64,000 nucleotides of DNA from Tolypothrix sp. PCC 7712. GTDB lineage: Bacteria > Cyanobacteriota > Cyanobacteriia > Cyanobacteriales > Nostocaceae. Shown here piece by piece: positions 10,501 to 19,473 of this stretch. A model generated the notes under the pieces. The model made no database searches. It worked only from the letters and a program-made list of their open reading frames with translations, and was not told where the DNA came from. The DNA lies in the NCBI RefSeq assembly GCF_025860405.1, contig NZ_CP063785.1:2232001-2296000 (forward strand), read 5' to 3'. Within the stretch, counting starts at the first letter, position 1, and each line of letters begins with the position of its first letter. The position numbers and the translations under genes were made by a program.

Positions 10501-11355
10501 TCACCCATTCACCCTTAAAATCGGCATAGATTGAGACTTTAGCTTGGGATTATCAGCAAAATCGCAGATAGAACGAAATGGACAGTATCGACAGTGCGAA
10601 CCAGGATTTGGGGGAAAAATTTTGCTGAAATCTTGGGTTTGTTGGTGATATTTTTGCAAATCTTGCTGATGCTTACGGGCAATATGCGCCAATTCAAATT
10701 CTAAGGATAGTAATTCTTGATGGGTGATGTGAATTAAGTCAGATTTTTTACAAAGCTCTAAATTATAAAATGAGGCAACAGCTTCTTGTTCTGGGTAAAG
10801 ATAACGCGCAGCCAGGAGATAAACTAAAGCTTGCCGCTGGTCAAAAGCAGCTTTGCCAGTTTTAAAATCTAAAATATGTAAAGTGCGATCGCTATCAATA
10901 AATACACAATCCATCGCAGCGTATAACCGGAAGCAATAATCATCTTGGTCAATTAAAATCGGTTTGGGAAAACCTTCATCGCCCGGTGTTAATTGGATGA
11001 TGCGTTTATTCAACAGCAACGGCTCATTGTGATATTTTTTCAAAATTTGCAGCACCCGCTGTTGCACTTCTTCCGAGGAATGGCTTAATTTCAGTAGTTG
11101 AGCAACTTTTTCTACACCGTCTGTTTGGCTTAATAGGTGTCGATGATGATGAAATTCATAAACCCCTTTTTGGGCAAGTATGCCAATCCTTTGGGGTGCA
11201 GTCGCCGTGGCTAACAGCGCTTTCACTTTCGGTTCATGCTGACGTGCTTTAACAAACCCCCGTCTCATCTGGCAATGCCAACGTTCTTGTCCCGTAGCTG
11301 GGGCAACTAAAGACCAAAGGTGGTAACTGGCAAAAGGGCGATCGGGGATTGACAT
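10501..11355 (-). CDS. PD-(D/E)XK nuclease superfamily protein (RecB/Cas4-like)
   Basis: A 284-residue protein. The nuclease core is seen in AAMDCVFIDSDRTLHILDFK: an Asp in the first strand and the D-F-K triad of the (D/E)XK motif, followed by a QALVYLLAARYLYP helix. The C-terminal SHCRYCPFRSICDF has three cysteines spaced C-x2-C-x5-C, as in Fe-S cluster nucleases of the AddB/Cas4 type. A lone Cys near the N-terminus (RWHCQMRRGF) could be the fourth ligand. The frame is open 46 codons further upstream, but that would overlap the divergent mutase gene. The ATG at 11355 (MSIPDRPFASYHLWSLV) avoids this. A role in DNA repair is inferred. Confidence 0.8.
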   Translation of the reverse strand: MSIPDRPFASYHLWSLVAPATGQERWHCQMRRGFVKARQHEPKVKALLATATAPQRIGILAQKGVYEFHHHRHLLSQTDGVEKVAQLLKLSHSSEEVQQRVLQILKKYHNEPLLLNKRIIQLTPGDEGFPKPILIDQDDYCFRLYAAMDCVFIDSDRTLHILDFKTGKAAFDQRQALVYLLAARYLYPEQEAVASFYNLELCKKSDLIHITHQELLSLEFELAHIARKHQQDLQKYHQQTQDFSKIFPPNPGSHCRYCPFRSICDFADNPKLKSQSMPILRVNG

Positions 11356-11460
11356 TGCAAACAAGCAGTGAGAAAAATAACGATGGGGATAGTTGCGGCT
11401 ACACAAGCTTTGCGCGAAGCTTCCCATAGTACATAAGTTACAAGGGAAACTGTGGCAAAC

Positions 11461-12888
11461 ATGAGTGCTAGTAGCAAATCCAGCAAAATTCAATTTGGCA
11501 CCGATGGTTGGCGAGGAATTATTGCTGATGACTTTACTTTTCCCAATGTGAGGAAAGTCACAAGAGCGATCGCTAGCTATCTGGAAACGGCCTATAGCAA
11601 AAATAGACCAGTTCTTGTTGCCTACGATACTCGATTTTTAGCTGACCAGTTTGCCCAGACAGCCGCCCAAGTCTTAGCTGACTTGGGTTGGAAGGTAAAA
11701 GTCACAAATCGGGATTGCCCCACACCAGTAATTGCCTACAACGCCCGTCACCTAAATTCGGCGGGGGCGTTGATGTTTACTGCTAGCCATAATCCTGCAC
11801 CATACTGTGGGATAAAATATATCCCAGACTATGCTGGCCCTGCCACTCCAGAGATTACTGATACTATTGTGGCAAATATAAAAAGTGCATCAGATGCACC
11901 GGCTAGTAGTAATCCATCGGGTTCTATTTCTATTTTCGATCCGAAACCTAATTATCTGCAATTTATCTATACCTTAATTGATGTAAAAAAAATCAAAAGT
12001 GCCCAGTTAAAGGTAAAATACGATGCTTTGTATTCTACCTCTCGCGGTTATTTAGATGAAGTTTTGCAACAAAGTGGTGTAGAGTTAGAAAGTTTCCACA
12101 CTTGGCGTGATGTACTGTTTGGTGGTGGAATGCCAGAACCCAAAGGCGAACAATTAGGTGAATTGGTAGCAGCAGTACGCGCCGATCAAGCCGATTTGGG
12201 TTTAGCAACAGATGGCGATAGCGATCGCTTTGGGATTGTTGATGAACAAGGTAATGTTCTGACTCCTAACACTGTGCTGTTAGTTTTAGCCAGTCATTTA
12301 ATCAAAAATAAAGGTAAAAGCGGCGCTATTGTCCGCACTGTCGCCACAACTCATTTATTGGATAACTTCGCAGCTAAACACGGGCTACCAATTTATGAAA
12401 CTCCTGTAGGCTTTAAATATATTGGAGAAAAAATGCGGGAAACCACCGTATTAATTGGTGGTGAAGAATCTGGTGGTTTAAGCATCATCGGACATATTCC
12501 CGAAAAAGATGGCATTTTAGCCAATATGCTAGTTGCAGAAGCGATCGCCTATGAAGGTAAGCCCCTCAGTCAGTTAGTTAAAGAAGCGATCGCCGCAGCT
12601 GACGGCCCGTTGTACAATCATCGCCTAGACTTACACCTTACCGAGTCTCACAAAACGGCTGTTATTGATTCCTTTACCAGAAATCCACCTGCAGAGGTAG
12701 CAGGAATTAAAGTTAAAGAAGTTGGTCGTAAAGACGGAATTAAGCTGTATTTAGAAGAAGATAGCTGGATATTGCTGCGTCCCTCCGGTACAGAACCCCT
12801 GGTGCGCGTTTATTTAGAAACCAACTCACCAGAGAAAGTTACCCAAATCGCTCAAGCAATGGAAAGGGCGATCGCTAAACTAGAATAA
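11461..12888 (+). CDS. Phosphoglucomutase/phosphomannomutase family protein
   Basis: A cytoplasmic alpha-D-phosphohexomutase of about 475 residues. It has all four domain signatures: FGTDGWRGIIADDFTFPN at the N-terminus, the catalytic phosphoserine loop TASHNPAPYCGIKY (Ser at 11785-11787), the Mg-binding loop DGDSDRFGIV, the sugar-binding loop GGEESGGLS and the phosphate-binding RPSGTEPLVRVYLE. Substrate (glucose-1-P or mannose-1-P) cannot be settled from these motifs. A GTG at 11452, closer to a possible AGGGA ribosome-binding site, would add three residues; the ATG is preferred here. It is divergent from the nuclease gene. Confidence 0.9.
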   Translation: MSASSKSSKIQFGTDGWRGIIADDFTFPNVRKVTRAIASYLETAYSKNRPVLVAYDTRFLADQFAQTAAQVLADLGWKVKVTNRDCPTPVIAYNARHLNSAGALMFTASHNPAPYCGIKYIPDYAGPATPEITDTIVANIKSASDAPASSNPSGSISIFDPKPNYLQFIYTLIDVKKIKSAQLKVKYDALYSTSRGYLDEVLQQSGVELESFHTWRDVLFGGGMPEPKGEQLGELVAAVRADQADLGLATDGDSDRFGIVDEQGNVLTPNTVLLVLASHLIKNKGKSGAIVRTVATTHLLDNFAAKHGLPIYETPVGFKYIGEKMRETTVLIGGEESGGLSIIGHIPEKDGILANMLVAEAIAYEGKPLSQLVKEAIAAADGPLYNHRLDLHLTESHKTAVIDSFTRNPPAEVAGIKVKEVGRKDGIKLYLEEDSWILLRPSGTEPLVRVYLETNSPEKVTQIAQAMERAIAKLE

Positions 12889-12972
12889 GAGTTTCAACCA
12901 CCTTAAACCCAGAGGAATGCTGATCATTATCTGTGTTCGTCTGTGTTTAGCTTTGGTTTTATTAAATTTGTT

Positions 12973-13248
12973 ATGAAAAGTATTGCTAATTTGCTGATAT
13001 CTGTAGTTATAGCTGTGTGGGTAATGGCGATCGCTATTCTCTCAGTGCAAAACGCTACTTTAGTATCTTTAAAGTTTTTGAGTTTCCGATCCATTCAAAT
13101 ACCAGTTGGTTTAGTGCTGGCTTTTTGCGTTTGTATCGGCTTAGTTGGGATAGCTGTACTGCAACCTTTGTGGGGATTAGCTGATGGGCGCGGTAATTCT
13201 CGGTTAGATGAGGATGCTGAGTTTTTTGTTGATGACGAAGATTTTTGA
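12973..13248 (+). CDS. LapA-domain (DUF1049-like) small membrane protein
   Basis: A 91-residue protein with two membrane helices and an acidic tail (DEDAEFFVDDEDF). The pattern of first helix, SVQNATLVSLKFLSF, then a second helix with the sequence PVGLVLAFCVCIGLVG matches the LapA family, whose members sit in the cytoplasmic membrane and in Gram-negatives take part in envelope assembly. A GTG 30 bp upstream is in frame, but the ATG opening MKSIANLLI gives the normal family length. It may be read through from the mutase gene 84 bp upstream. Confidence 0.75.
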   Translation: MKSIANLLISVVIAVWVMAIAILSVQNATLVSLKFLSFRSIQIPVGLVLAFCVCIGLVGIAVLQPLWGLADGRGNSRLDEDAEFFVDDEDF

Positions 13249-13308
13249 AGTCCGCAGGCTTTCAACCTAGAGCTATCTATAAGAACTTAACCTGTTTTAT
13301 ATTTTTAA

Positions 13309-13807
<499 letters not shown>

Positions 13808-13816
13808 TATATAAAA

Positions 13817-13845
13817 AGCCCTCAGACCAGAAGCCTGGGGCTATT
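13817..13845. terminator. Weak hairpin after the first BrnT/antitoxin pair
   Basis: An imperfect inverted repeat AGCCCTCAG / CTGGGGCT follows the antitoxin stop codon by about 10 bp. No T-run is present, so a role as terminator is only suggested. Confidence 0.3.
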
Positions 13846-13909
13846 AGAACAAAAGCTGCCGAACCATGCTATTGGAGTTTTTAGAAAAAGCGATCGCACT
13901 GCTATAAAA

Positions 13910-14401
13910 TCAAAATGTCCATTCGTGGTTGGGATCATCAAGGGCAGCGCGGACAGAAGCTAAGTTAGCAAGGTCTTTGAATGGGCTTGATTTAGCGATT
14001 TCTGTGATTGTATTTAAGGTAAGCGCTAGTTGTTCATTATTACCGGATGCGATCGCACTATCAACCACAGCAAATAAAGCTCGAAAGTTTTCAGCACGTT
14101 CATCAAAAGAGCGATCAAGATACGCCATCAGCAAGTCGCGCTGGGCATTAATTTTGGTGATTGCTTCTTTTTCCCAAGCATCAATCTCACGTCTTTTTGT
14201 TTGTTCTTGTGCGGCAATTATCTTATATTCAGCATAATTGGAAGCAACTGCGTTAACACATTGTGTTTTTTCCAAAGCTGCTATCTCATGCCTTTTAGTT
14301 CGTTCTAACTCTCCTATTTGCTTGTAAGTAGAAATAATGCTTACTAAAGATTTTGTGGCGTTAACCGCAGTACATATTGTACCGATACTTGGTAAAACCA
14401 T
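13910..14401 (-). CDS. Hypothetical helical protein, partner of the IS-split gene
   Basis: A 163-residue protein. After a short hydrophobic N-terminus (MVLPSIGTICTAVNATKSL) it is strongly helical and charged (residues about 25-105, coiled-coil-like, with ERTKRHEIAALEK and EQTKRREIDAWEK repeats), then a LMAYLDRSFDERAENF segment and a conserved-looking end (VRAALDDPNHEWTF). It starts 2 bp after the stop codon of the gene interrupted by the IS, so the two were one operon. Function unknown. Confidence 0.65.
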   Translation of the reverse strand: MVLPSIGTICTAVNATKSLVSIISTYKQIGELERTKRHEIAALEKTQCVNAVASNYAEYKIIAAQEQTKRREIDAWEKEAITKINAQRDLLMAYLDRSFDERAENFRALFAVVDSAIASGNNEQLALTLNTITEIAKSSPFKDLANLASVRAALDDPNHEWTF

Positions 14402-14700
14402 TACTAAATACCTCCCAGAGTTTTGTATTTAGCTTGAATAGTTAAAGTTGCAGGGTTTAATAGTCCTTCACTATCAAAAATAGAAATTTTCATAATTTCT
14501 GCCAGTGCTTTAATTAAAAGCGCTACCTCTTGAAATTTTCTAGCATCACGGCTGCGATCAAAAGGTTTGGCTTCAAGCTCTTGAAGTACCGCTTTAGCAC
14601 TGTTGTTTAAATTACACACTAAATTAGCCAGTTCCACTATTCGCCGTTTAACCTGTAATAGAAAATCTTGAGCTGCTTCAATATTGGCAATCTCTACGTT

Positions 14701-16372
14701 GGGCTTGCAGAATAAACAAAAAACCTAGATAAATCAAGAGATTTGGGGGGACAAAAGAGAATAAAGTGCAAGGAAAAAGGATAAAGTAAGTAAAAACCCT
14801 TGTAGCAAGTTGCGTTGATATGTATCGAAAAGCGCAAAAGCAAGAAACAGCAGCAGAAGACTTTGAACTACCCTTTGGGGGAAAACTAGCCTCAGATAAC
14901 CGTTGGGTAATCATGGCGGAGATGATACCTTGGTCAGAATTTGAAGCAGAGTACGCAGCAATATTTTCAGCAGAAATGGGCGCGCCAGCCAAAACATTTA
15001 GGATGGCATTAGGGGCATTAATAATTAAAGAAAAACTAGGCATAAGTGATAGGGAGACAGTAGAGCAAATTAGGGAGAATCCCTATCTGCAATACTTTAT
15101 AGGAATGTCTTGCTATAGCAATAATGCCCCATTTGATGCGTCAATGTTAGTTCACTTTAGAGAAAGAATAGATATAAAATTAGTTAACAAACTGAATCGA
15201 GAAATAGTCAAGCAAGTGTTAGAAAGTAAAGAGGAGGTAGAAGTAAAATCAAAAAAGTCAGAAACCGAGGATTTAAAAAATGAGCCGACCAATCGGGGAA
15301 AATTAATATTAGATGCGAGTTGTGCGCCAGCGGATATCAGTTATCCCACAGACTTAGGATTATTAAATCAAGCCAGAAAGCATACAGAAACAATTATAGA
15401 TATTTTATATAACTCCCTCTTGTTAAAGAGTATCAAAAAACCGAGAACCTATAGAAATATAGCTAGAAAGAATTACTTATTGGTAGCCAAAAAAAGAAAA
15501 CCGACCATTAAAGAAAGAAGGAAAGCCATTAAACGGCAACTACAATATATCAAAAGAAATTTAGTTCACATTCAGCAGCTAATGGAGTTAGGTGCGTCAC
15601 TCTTCAACCTGAGTAATAGGCAATATAAGAAATTACTGGTAGTAGCAGAAATTTATCGTCAACAACTTTGGTTATATGAAAATAAAAAAATTAGTATAGA
15701 AGACCGTATTGTCAGTTTAAATCAACCACACATTCGTCCGATAGTCCGTGGTAAAGCTGGAAAAAAAGTAGAGTTTGGGGCAAAGCTTTCAGCTAGTTGC
15801 TATGATGGCTATGTATTTTTAGACCATATTAGTTGGGATAATTTTAACGAATCAGGCGACTTAAAATCACAAGTAGAAGCCTACAAAAACTACACCGGGT
15901 ATTATCCTCAATCAGTTCATGTTGATAAAATTTATCGCACTAGAGACAACCGCTCTTGGTGTCAAGAAAGAGGAATTAGAATTAGTGGGCCACCTTTAGG
16001 GAGACCACCTAAAAATGTCAGTCCTGAAAAAAAGAAACAAGCACGAGAAGATGAGCTAATTCGTAACTCTATTGAGGGTAAATTCGGACAAGGTAAACGA
16101 AGATTTAGCTTGGGTAGAGTCATGGCTAAACTTCCTCATACCTCTGTCACTGCTATTGCTATTACTTTTTTAGTCATGAATCTTTCTACCCTTGTTTCAC
16201 GGCTTTTTTGGGAATTTTTATGCCAATTTTTCAACATTACATCTTTTTTCACTTCTTTTATTAGCAAAAGTGATGTTCCGTTTGATTGCAGACAACAAAA
16301 ACTTATATTTGCTCTTCCCTGACTACTGAGTCAATTTTTCTCTTGCCTTGGAATGACTTTTTCAGCAAGCCC
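14701..16372. mobile_element. Insertion sequence, 1,672 bp, complete
   Basis: The element is flanked by a perfect 6-bp target duplication TACGTT (14695-14700 and 16373-16378). Terminal inverted repeats begin GGGCTTGCAGAATAAA on the left and GGGCTTGCTGAAAAA (read inward) on the right. It holds one transposase gene on the plus strand, opposite to the gene it splits. Both ends, the duplication and the full-length transposase indicate a recent insertion. The family is an IS4/IS5-like DDE group; the 6-bp duplication and 500-residue transposase do not let me name it further. Confidence 0.92.
14820..16322 (+). CDS. DDE transposase (IS4/IS5-like superfamily)
   Basis: A 500-residue transposase. Residues about 35-115 match the DUF772 N-terminal domain (FRMALGALIIKEKLGISDRE, ENPYLQYFIGM). 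The DDE triad is likely Asp165 (LILDASCAP), Asp369 (VHVDKIYRTRDN) and Glu419 (NSIEGKFGQGKRRF), which is followed by the Lys/Arg-rich signature and a hydrophobic C-terminus. A basic insert (residues about 190-260, KKRKPTIKERRKAIKRQL) separates the first two. The frame is intact, so the element may be active. Confidence 0.92.
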   Translation: MYRKAQKQETAAEDFELPFGGKLASDNRWVIMAEMIPWSEFEAEYAAIFSAEMGAPAKTFRMALGALIIKEKLGISDRETVEQIRENPYLQYFIGMSCYSNNAPFDASMLVHFRERIDIKLVNKLNREIVKQVLESKEEVEVKSKKSETEDLKNEPTNRGKLILDASCAPADISYPTDLGLLNQARKHTETIIDILYNSLLLKSIKKPRTYRNIARKNYLLVAKKRKPTIKERRKAIKRQLQYIKRNLVHIQQLMELGASLFNLSNRQYKKLLVVAEIYRQQLWLYENKKISIEDRIVSLNQPHIRPIVRGKAGKKVEFGAKLSASCYDGYVFLDHISWDNFNESGDLKSQVEAYKNYTGYYPQSVHVDKIYRTRDNRSWCQERGIRISGPPLGRPPKNVSPEKKKQAREDELIRNSIEGKFGQGKRRFSLGRVMAKLPHTSVTAIAITFLVMNLSTLVSRLFWEFLCQFFNITSFFTSFISKSDVPFDCRQQKLIFALP

Positions 16373-17534
16373 TACGTTGACATTAGCTTCATATTCCCGC
16401 GCTTTAGTCAAAGCTTCCTCACCCTTACCAGCCAGTTGAAAACCCCCAACCATTAATGCTGGGCCGAGTGTAATACCTCCCAACACAGCACCACCAACCG
16501 CCATACTAGTACCACCACCTAACCAAGTTAGGGTTCCAGTCCAAGCCGCAGCACCACCAAGTTGTGAGATACCAACTTCAGTAGCCCATAATCCAAAGAA
16601 CCTGGAAACAGTCACTGTACCTACACTTCTTGCTAAGGTAACTGCACTTGCACCTGCACCTGCTGCTGCAACAGCAGTTGAGACACCACCTTTTACCCAC
16701 TCTTCAGCTTTGATAACTTCTGTTTTGTACTCTTGAATTTGCTGAGTAGAGATGTCTAATCCAGTGAGAATATCCAGGTTGTTTTGAGATGCTCGCTGAC
16801 CAATTCTCTCAATAAAAGCTATAAAGTTTGAAATTGTACCCTGTTTGATCCGAAGCTGCATTTGTCCATAAACTTCTGCTGACTGGTTAGTAATTTCCCA
16901 AGCTGCTTTCAAGTTTTGCAAGCTATTTTCGTATTTTTGTTGAGCCTGTTCACCAATTTTCTCTGACTGCTTCATATTGCCAATACCTTCAGCACTTTTT
17001 ACTGCTCCTATAGCTCCAGTAGCCAAAGCAGCAGCACCCAAGATAATTGGAATCATTTAACTCACCATTCGCGTAATCCAAATCGGAAATAATTAATTCC
17101 CAAAAAACCATGAAATTCCTACTATATATAGCTTTGGTTTTGGTAATCAGAATAGAAAGCTTACACTTACCCGATTTCCCTCAAAGATTTCAGTAGGAAT
17201 CTGAATGTATCGGTGCGATCGCACCGTCATCGCACTGTGAACTAACCACGCCTCTAAAGGGTATATGGATAAAAGTTTGATGCGATTAATCCTTTTGTTG
17301 TAAGCCTTTTAACCATTTTGATGAATTCTTTATTTTCAGAATCGATTACGCGAACGATGAGATTTAATACTCCTGAAATTTGCTTTGAACAATGTTTATC
17401 CAGAAATTTTGCAGGCTAATGATGAATAGCCCTATAAATAGATTTCCCTTAATTAACAGCTATTAGCTGTTTCAAAATCCTATAAGTGTGAAGTTTCGGT
17501 AAAATTTTTATAAGATGATTCTGGAAATACAAAT

Positions 17535-17783
17535 ATGTATGATTTTAGTCAAGGTAAGCGAGGCGCGATAGAATCTACACCACCGGGAAAAACTAGAATT
17601 ACAATTCGCTTAGATGATGAAATATTGGTATGGTTTCGTGAACAAGTTAACGCAGCAGGCGGAGGAAATTACCAAAGTTTGATTAACGACGCATTGCATG
17701 AGTATATTCAGCAGCGTCGTGAACCTCTAGAAGAAATATTACGGCGAGTTTTACGAGAGGAACTTGAGCGAATTGGGAAATGA
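17535..17783 (+). CDS. BrnA-like antitoxin without adjacent toxin
   Basis: An 82-residue protein with the BrnA-type core GKTRITIRLDDEILVWFREQ followed by GGGNYQSLINDALHEYIQQ, i.e. a ribbon-helix-helix DNA-binding domain. The region upstream (17060-17534) shows no BrnT reading frame in any phase, and the next gene starts a separate BrnT/BrnA pair. It may neutralise a toxin elsewhere, or be a leftover of a lost pair. A perfect palindromic terminator follows at 17817. Confidence 0.75.
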   Translation: MYDFSQGKRGAIESTPPGKTRITIRLDDEILVWFREQVNAAGGGNYQSLINDALHEYIQQRREPLEEILRRVLREELERIGK

Positions 17784-17816
17784 GATAGCGATCACCCATA
17801 CATTATCAGCGAACTC

Positions 17817-17838
17817 AAAAAGAGCGATCGCTCTTTTT
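17817..17838. terminator. Palindromic terminator built on a HIP1 octamer
   Basis: A perfect 22-bp palindrome, AAAAAGAGCGA / TCGCTCTTTTT, with GCGATCGC at its centre and Ts on the 3' side. It lies 34 bp after the BrnA-like gene and before the next BrnT gene, and would work in both directions. Confidence 0.6.
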
Positions 17839-17899
17839 TGGTAATACTTGATACGCTAAAATATCCGCAGTAAAACAGCTTGTATGATAGATTGAGTCC

Positions 17900-18178
17900 A
17901 TGCAGTTTGAGTGGGATGAGCTAAAAAATCAAAGCAATATCACAAAGCATGGTTTCAACTTTGCTGATGCTTCACGCATCTTTAATTTACCGATGCTTGT
18001 GTACCTTGATGATCGAGAAGATTATGGTGAGGATCGGTGTATCGGTATCGGGCTACTTGATGGACGAGTGGTAGTAGTAGTTTACACTGAGCCTGAAGAG
18101 GAAACAGTTCGGATTATCTCATTAAGAAAGGCACTGTCTTATGAAAGAAAACGCTATGAACAATACCTCAAAAACTGA
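17900..18178 (+). CDS. brnT: BrnT family ribonuclease toxin (second copy)
   Basis: A 92-residue protein opening MQFEWDELKNQSNITKHGFN, with FADASRIFN in the middle and the closing VRIISLRKALSYERKRYEQ, the BrnT signature with the conserved Arg/Lys/Glu end. It differs widely from the copy at 13324, so the two are not a recent duplication. The antitoxin gene overlaps its 3' end. Confidence 0.88.
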   Translation: MQFEWDELKNQSNITKHGFNFADASRIFNLPMLVYLDDREDYGEDRCIGIGLLDGRVVVVVYTEPEEETVRIISLRKALSYERKRYEQYLKN

Positions 18179-18419
18179 TTGGGATAGAATTGATGCGATG
18201 AGTGATGAAGACATCGATACCTCAGATATTCCACCTTTGTCAGATGAGTTCTTTGCTAAAGCACAATTGCGAATGCCAAAGTCATCTGTAAAAATTACAG
18301 TTCAGGTAGATCCTGAAACTTTTGCTTGGTTCCAAGCACAGGGAGAAGCTGCTGAACAGCAGATGGCTGTAGCATTAAAAATTTATGCAGAAGCACATAA
18401 AAGCTACAATTTTTTGTGA
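18156..18419 (+). CDS. brnA: BrnA family antitoxin
   Basis: An 87-residue protein with the N-terminal BrnA block (WDRIDAMSDEDIDTSDIPPL, followed by SDEFFAKA) and a C-terminal ribbon-helix-helix-like part (SVKITVQVDPETFAWFQAQG). The start is taken at the ATG at 18156, giving a 23-bp overlap with brnT; an ATG 15 bp upstream would add five residues. BrnA binds and inhibits BrnT and represses the operon. Confidence 0.85.
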   Translation: MNNTSKTDWDRIDAMSDEDIDTSDIPPLSDEFFAKAQLRMPKSSVKITVQVDPETFAWFQAQGEAAEQQMAVALKIYAEAHKSYNFL

Positions 18420-18486
18420 TGCTGAGGATGCTAAGTGACTGAGTTAATAGTCTGCGAGCGTCATTTTGAATTTTAAATTGTTAGTA

Positions 18487-19134
18487 TTACTCTTGCAATA
18501 TCTGCCAATTCAGTGGCGTATTTTTGCACCTATTCATACAGAATTTGTATGAGATTTGTCTCAATATCTCCTCTGCTTCTTGTGGGAGAAAAGGGAATAA
18601 TTCTTCAGTAGCGATCGCAAACCGAATCGGTACAGGTGCATAGCTATAAAAGTCTGGTGCTAGTTTGATGAGTTTTTGCTGCACAAAATCGTTAATCCAC
18701 AACACTAAAGGAAAGGGAAAATTGTGCAGAAAATCATCTCGTAAGCGATTTAGAGAAACTAAAAAATCATCGACATTCTGCAGTGATTCTATCCCAAATA
18801 CAATGACAGCATTGGGATGTGGAGAACCAATTGTGGCTGTCATCGTAGAATAAAGACTATGGGATGAAGTTCGTAGGTTAATAGCTAAAATTTCTAACCC
18901 AGAACGCTGTCTTAGTTCTGCTAATATTTGTTCTTGTAAACTTGCATAATTGCAGCGTACTAAAATTAAAGTGAATCGTCCTTGGGCATGGGTAATTGCC
19001 CTACTCAGAGTAGTAAGCGATCGCTCATGTTGGACAATCACATCATCTTGGTGGTTTGGCTTATTCATAACGGCGATTGTTTCGCTGCCCTGAGAACAGG
19101 TAGAATCAACCATTGCCATTGTTGACCATGACAT
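18487..19134 (-). CDS. Stand-alone copy of a cyanobacterial N-terminal signalling domain (215 aa)
   Basis: The protein carries LTTLSRAITHAQGRFTLILV, then NAVIVFGIESLQNVDD and FPLVLWINDFVQQKLIKLAP. I recognise this as the P-loop-like domain that often begins large cyanobacterial TPR or FHA proteins. The Walker A Gly-Lys-Ser/Thr is not present. Here it ends after that domain (NWQILQE), so it is either a stand-alone unit or a shortened relic of a longer gene. Start uncertain: an ATG at 19068 would remove a low-complexity leader. No operon partner is seen. Confidence 0.55.
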   Translation of the reverse strand: MSWSTMAMVDSTCSQGSETIAVMNKPNHQDDVIVQHERSLTTLSRAITHAQGRFTLILVRCNYASLQEQILAELRQRSGLEILAINLRTSSHSLYSTMTATIGSPHPNAVIVFGIESLQNVDDFLVSLNRLRDDFLHNFPFPLVLWINDFVQQKLIKLAPDFYSYAPVPIRFAIATEELFPFLPQEAEEILRQISYKFCMNRCKNTPLNWQILQE

Positions 19135-19473
19135 TCAAATGCGAACAAACTCATTGTTAAAGTTTGGTAGTTTGCTTCGCTACTACCGCTTTGTTTATAT
19201 ACCACTGTTCGTTATCGATTTTTTAAGCCTCTGTAATTTATAATACTCAAGCTTTACTTAACTGCCTAGAGTGAGGCTGCTTAAGATCTGTATCAAAAAA
19301 TAATTGTGAATGAAGAAGCAAGCGGATAACAACTTGATACCTGAGAATTGATTGAGACACCAACATTTGTGTGATGCACCACTAGGGCGCTTTAGAGATT
19401 TCTTAACGAAAATCAAAATACTTATGAGTAATTGCAGTACAGAATAGTTTTCAGTCGCAATTTAATTACAGAT
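19135..19473. other. 339-bp divergent promoter region
   Basis: The spacer separates the divergent starts of the 215-residue gene and acs. It holds no gene. A TTG at 19432 would extend the acs frame by 14 residues but has no ribosome-binding site. No clear regulator site was recognised. Confidence 0.4.

Larger units (their letters stand above)
14404..17056 (-). pseudogene. 324-codon Gly/Ala-rich helical protein gene split by an IS
   Basis: Two open parts, 16373-17056 and 14404-14700, join in the same frame when the IS (14701-16372) and one copy of the TACGTT duplication are removed. This gives 228 + 96 = 324 residues (junction ...EYEANVNV|EIANIEAAQDF...). Residues 1-110 are amphipathic helix with a hydrophobic leader; 125-210 form a Gly/Ala-rich apolar region (VAAAGAGASAVTLARSVG and following); the rest is helical. 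As it stands, the 5' part ends after 241 codons with 13 residues read from the IS, and the 3' part could be read from a GTG at 14637. The layout of helices around an apolar hairpin would suit a membrane-inserting protein; this is inference. Confidence 0.8.

Noticed and set aside
11355..11493. Longer N-terminus of the nuclease (46 extra codons)
   Set aside because: It would overlap the start of the divergent mutase gene and its sequence is Cys/His-rich without domain character.
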